From Nissolia schottii (taxonomy: Eukaryota > Streptophyta > Magnoliopsida > Fabales > Fabaceae): a stretch of 64,000 bases of DNA. Below are positions 60,681 to 64,000 of the stretch, in pieces. Position numbers and translations under genes: made by a program. Under the pieces are notes generated by a model. The model was given only the letters and a program-made list of their open reading frames with translations, had not been told where the DNA came from and did no database searches. Numbering within the stretch: the stretch's first letter is position 1; every line of letters starts with the position of its first letter. Where the stretch lies: NCBI GenBank assembly GCA_003254905.1, contig QANU01101672.1, forward strand, positions 16,491 through 80,490, read 5' to 3'.

Positions 60681-61476
60681 CCTTTTACCCTAATTGGAAA
60701 AATATCTTCATAAAAATGAGATATTTTTACCTTTAAAGCCAAAAAGGACACCATTCTCTCTTCCATTAAATGGTATTATGTACATCCTACTCTTTTTGGT
60801 CTCTCTCCAAAAATTAAAAATCTTTCTCTGCCTTCCCACTTAAGCACGCAGCCTTCCCCCTCTCTCTTTCACTCATTTTTATTTTTTTGCACTCAACCTA
60901 ATATTACATAACTCTTTCAATTACATTTTTTCTCTTCTCTTTTTTCAAGAGAAAGAAGAAAAGCTCTTCCCCCTCCATTGAAAACCGCCAACTCCACCAG
61001 TACATATCACAAACAAAGTGTGTATCATTGGCACGCCTGAAGTTGCACAAATAAAAAGCATTGGCACATAAAATTCATAAGGATCAAAAGGATCGACACA
61101 TAAATGTCACTAGGATCAAACACACTGATACATGAAAGTCAAATAGACTAAACGCGCCTGTAACTCAAACTGGGAAAATCAAATGCACTAGGACCTCAAG
61201 TTCTAGGGATCTAACAAGTTGAAACTTTTTAAGCCACATAGATCATGCACCGTTAACAACAAATAAAATGCGCCTAAAGGTATCTGGAATGAAAATGAGA
61301 TAGTAGAGCAAAGTTTGAGAGAGAGCAGGGTTTGAGAATCAGAGAATAAGATGGATTCTGAAGCTCATCACTTACATGTAGCTCAAAAACTTTGGCCTCT
61401 AACTAACTAACAACCTACTAACAAACTCCTAACTACCTAACTATCACATACTGATTCTCTTATTGCTATGCCAATG
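60681..61476. other. Spacer before the copia pseudogene; may include its 3' LTR
   Basis: CT-rich and then AT-rich DNA. A minus-strand LTR should start at about 61,530 (TGAAGGAACACTAAC after a GAGGGGGGA purine tract) and run down into this stretch. I could not place its far end or find a second copy in the window. Confidence 0.45.
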
Positions 61477-63418
61477 CTAGCTAGCTATGTTGCTGCTGTT
61501 TGGCTTCTGTTTTGTTAGTGTTCCTTCATCCCCCCTCAAACTCAGGGAGACTGAATCTTTAACTCTGAGTTTGTTGTGAAACTTATGAAACAGTGTGGAG
61601 GATATGGCTTTTGTAAGCACACTAGCTACTTGTGCCTGTGCTAACATGTCTTTGAGCAACATGTTCCCTCACAAAGTGCAAATCTAGCTCAAAATGCTTC
61701 AAACGGGAATGAAGAATTGGATTGGCAGCAAGCATGACAACACTCAAGTTAACACAGTACAACATAGGAGGTTGTGTTCGAGGCATATGAATTTCAGTAA
61801 GCAATGTGCAAATCCACAGAATTTCAGCAACCAGGGAGGCCATGCTACGGTATTCTGCTTCAGTGCTAGATCGAGATATGGCATGTTATTTCTTAGAGGA
61901 CCAAGAAATCAAATTAGGACCATGATACACACAATAGCCACTTGTGGATTTGTGATCATCAGGATTAGATCCCCAATCAGAATCACTATATCCAGTGATT
62001 TTCAATTCATTATTATGCCTGATGTGCAAACCAAAATGGCTACTGCTACTAAGATACCTAAGGATGCGCTTGACAACTTTCCAGTGTTCATTGAGTGGAT
62101 TTTGCATGAATTGGCACACACGGTTGACACAATAAGCCAGTTCAGGCCGAGTAATTGTTATATACTGCAGGCTGCCAACTATAGTTCTGTAGAGACTAGA
62201 ATCTTGAAATGCAGTGCCTCCTGTTGCAAAAAGCTTGAGATTTGAAGTAATAGGAGTGGCGTAGCCTTTGCATCCATCCATTCTATCCTTTTTAAGCAAG
62301 TCCTGGACATACTTACTCTGAGAAAGATGTAAGCCACCAGATGCAGTGTGCTTAACTTCAATGCCAAGAAAGTAGTGTAGGGAACCCATATCTTTGAGAG
62401 TAAATGCAACATTTAAATGCTTGATAAGAGTATTTATTTTTGTGTTAGAGCTCCCTGTGATGATTATATCATCAACATATATCAGGATATAGATAATAGA
62501 CTAGTTGGAGTGTCTTACAAACAATGAAACATTAGACTTAGTGGAAGTAAATCCAAGTTGTTGTAGTGTTGCTGACAGTTTGCAGTACTAGGCTCTTGGA
62601 GCTTGTTTCAAACCATAAAGAACCTTTGTCAATTTGCACACAAGTCCAAGTTTTTTTTATCTCATATCCTTGAGGCTGAGTCATGTATACATCCTCATCA
62701 AGATCACCATTCAAGAAAACATTATTGATATCTAATTGATGAATAAACCTTGATTTTGATTCTGCTAAGGAGAGAATAAGCCTGATTGTGGTAGGTTTCA
62801 CCACAGGACTTAATGTGTCTGTAAAATCAAGGCCAGGTCATTGATTAAACCCTTTGGCTATAAGCCTTGCTTTGTACTTCCGAATTGATCCATCAAGATG
62901 ATATTTGAGTCTAAATACCCACTTGCTACCTATGGCCTACCTGTTAGGAGGAAGAGGAACTAAAACCCATGTATTATTTCTCATGAGGGCTGTGTATTCA
63001 TCATCCATAGCTTGTTTCCAATGAGGAATAGTAAGATCTTGTATAACTATTGAGGGTTCAAGAGAATGCAATAAGGCCTTTGGTTTGTGAATGCCATTTT
63101 GGCTCTAGTAAGCATGGGATGAGTGTTCTGAAGTGGAGGAGGTGCTACAGTGGTAGGTTTAGAATTAGATGAGAGTGAATCAGAATTAGATGAGATTGGT
63201 AAGGATGGGAAAGATTGTGAGGATGGTAAGTGGTGTATGGATGATGGAATTAGTGAATTTGATGGACATATAAAGGAAGTAAGTGGAATAGATGGTGGAG
63301 GACTAATAACAGACTTAGAAATGTGAGATAAAGAATCAACACCATGAACTAAAGTAGAATGGTCTTTAAAAGGAAATTTGGTTTCATCGAAAATCACATG
63401 TCTCGTGATGATGATTTT
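61477..63418 (-). pseudogene. Ty1/copia pol pseudogene (integrase C-terminus, RT, RNase H)
   Basis: Minus-strand domains follow in copia order. First, the integrase C-terminal signature HVIFDETKFPF (about 63,375-63,405) and HPMLTRAK (about 63,095-63,118). Then the RT start KWVF.LKYHLDGSI..YKAR (62,830-62,935), LDINNVFLNGDL (about 62,700-62,735) and the catalytic YVDD (62,468-62,479). RNase H has YSDSDWG (61,971-61,990), CVYHGPNLISWSSKK, and the LHFVREH...VLTKAI tail. It is broken by stop codons near 62,840 and 62,590 and by frameshifts between 61,600 and 62,650. It ends in a GAGGGGGGA purine tract (about 61,530-61,538), the likely polypurine tract before a 3' LTR. Gag, protease and integrase core are cut off by the insertion at 63,419. 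Confidence 0.9.
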
Positions 63419-64000
63419 TGAAACATCCTGAATTTTCCCCTTGTGAAGATTTCGCTTAAATCCTAATTTTGCCTAATTAAAAGCACATTAGAGGCGATTA
63501 TTTGGACTGAAAAAATTATTTAGAAAATTAATTGTTTCCAAATGCCAGTCAAATAATTGTTTCTTGATCCCGCGGAGTGCCGCGAGGTCCGTACTAAATT
63601 TCGTCCAAAACCAAAGCCCCGGTAGGCACCTAAGGTATCTGTGAAAATTTCCCTTCGGATAATATATTCATGAATACCTTAACCTGACGTACCACTATTA
63701 CTAGAAAAATTTGTAGATTGCGGATATATGTCCGAAATATTTTTAGGACATCTATTCGAGAGTAAATAACGACCAAACGTGATTAAAATTTTACTAAGCC
63801 TCTAGATATTTGGTTTAAACCTATCCTACCACATCATGGACAAATGTTGTCCACATATATAAATCTATTATATAATAAATATGAAGTAATAATAATAGAA
63901 TATAATATAATCATAATAGTAATAATAAAATATATAAATATCTTACATGCACCCCCCTAACGAAAAAGAAACAGAATGGACATGTATATATATATATGTA
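63419..64000 (+). mobile_element. Long-LTR-type element, 5' end, runs off the window
   Basis: It begins TGAAACATCCTGAATTTTCC immediately after ATTTT, within the copia integrase coding region. It carries the family's GATCCCGCGGAGTGCCGCGAG segment (about 63,567) and CCGAAATATTTTTAGGACAT...ATAACGACCAAACG (about 63,732-63,780). The rest lies beyond the window, so length and target duplication cannot be judged. Confidence 0.72.

Noticed and set aside
61694..62245. 183-codon plus frame
   Set aside because: It is antisense to the clear copia RNase H coding on the minus strand.

Overview
The window looks like repeat-dense, AT-rich intergenic DNA from a dicot plant. It has no bacterial-style operons, no tRNA or rRNA genes, and almost no long open frames. 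It does contain plant-type CACTA, Mutator, hAT, Ty1/copia, Athila-type Ty3/gypsy and tRNA-SINE sequences. One Mutator-type repeat begins with a terminal motif that I associate with legume genomes, and the only recognisable host gene belongs to the UbiA aromatic prenyltransferase family, which is expanded in legumes. 'Legume' is therefore a reasonable but unproven guess.

Layout. 1-2,316: two abutting long-LTR-type fragments, the first inserted in a repeat that has a second copy at 5,717-5,907. 2,318-5,256: AT-rich spacer with an hAT-type MITE. 5,257-22,400: a nest of decayed CACTA (En/Spm) material. It holds a broken TNP-like gene and is invaded by a solo-LTR-like element with a perfect 5-bp target duplication (9,514-15,116), by another LTR fragment (19,663), and by MITEs. 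22,400-27,890: AT-rich spacer with MITEs and a degenerate minisatellite. 27,890-39,234: an Athila-lineage Ty3/gypsy derivative that lacks pol. It has one long-LTR element in its 5' LTR and another, with TSD AAACT, in its internal region. 39,235-45,021: minus-strand long-LTR elements, one with TSD CTATA carrying an Athila-type solo LTR. 45,022-51,030: dispersed repeats and a Tat-like LTR fragment. 51,382-53,994: the six 3' exons of a UbiA aromatic prenyltransferase on the minus strand. These are intact and in frame, but the 5' half is not found. 54,885-57,223: a 1.17-kb tandem duplication with a tRNA-derived SINE. 57,224-60,680: long-LTR-type material. 61,477-63,418: a frame-broken Ty1/copia pol on the minus strand, cut by another long-LTR element that runs off the window.

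The nesting gives a relative history. CACTA, Athila and copia elements came first. A wave of TGTAAC...GTTACA long-LTR elements then landed in all of them. Small elements with a GATGAAAGC terminus landed inside that wave.

Two cautions. Three of the seven single-N positions lie exactly between two tandem copies of the same sequence, and the 675-N gap also separates two copies, so several tandem duplications are probably assembly artefacts. I see no defence system, gene cluster or clearly new coding system. The best leads are the truncated prenyltransferase, a repeat carrying a canonical plant snRNA-type (USE plus TATA) promoter, and short palindromic motif arrays inside the LTR-type elements.
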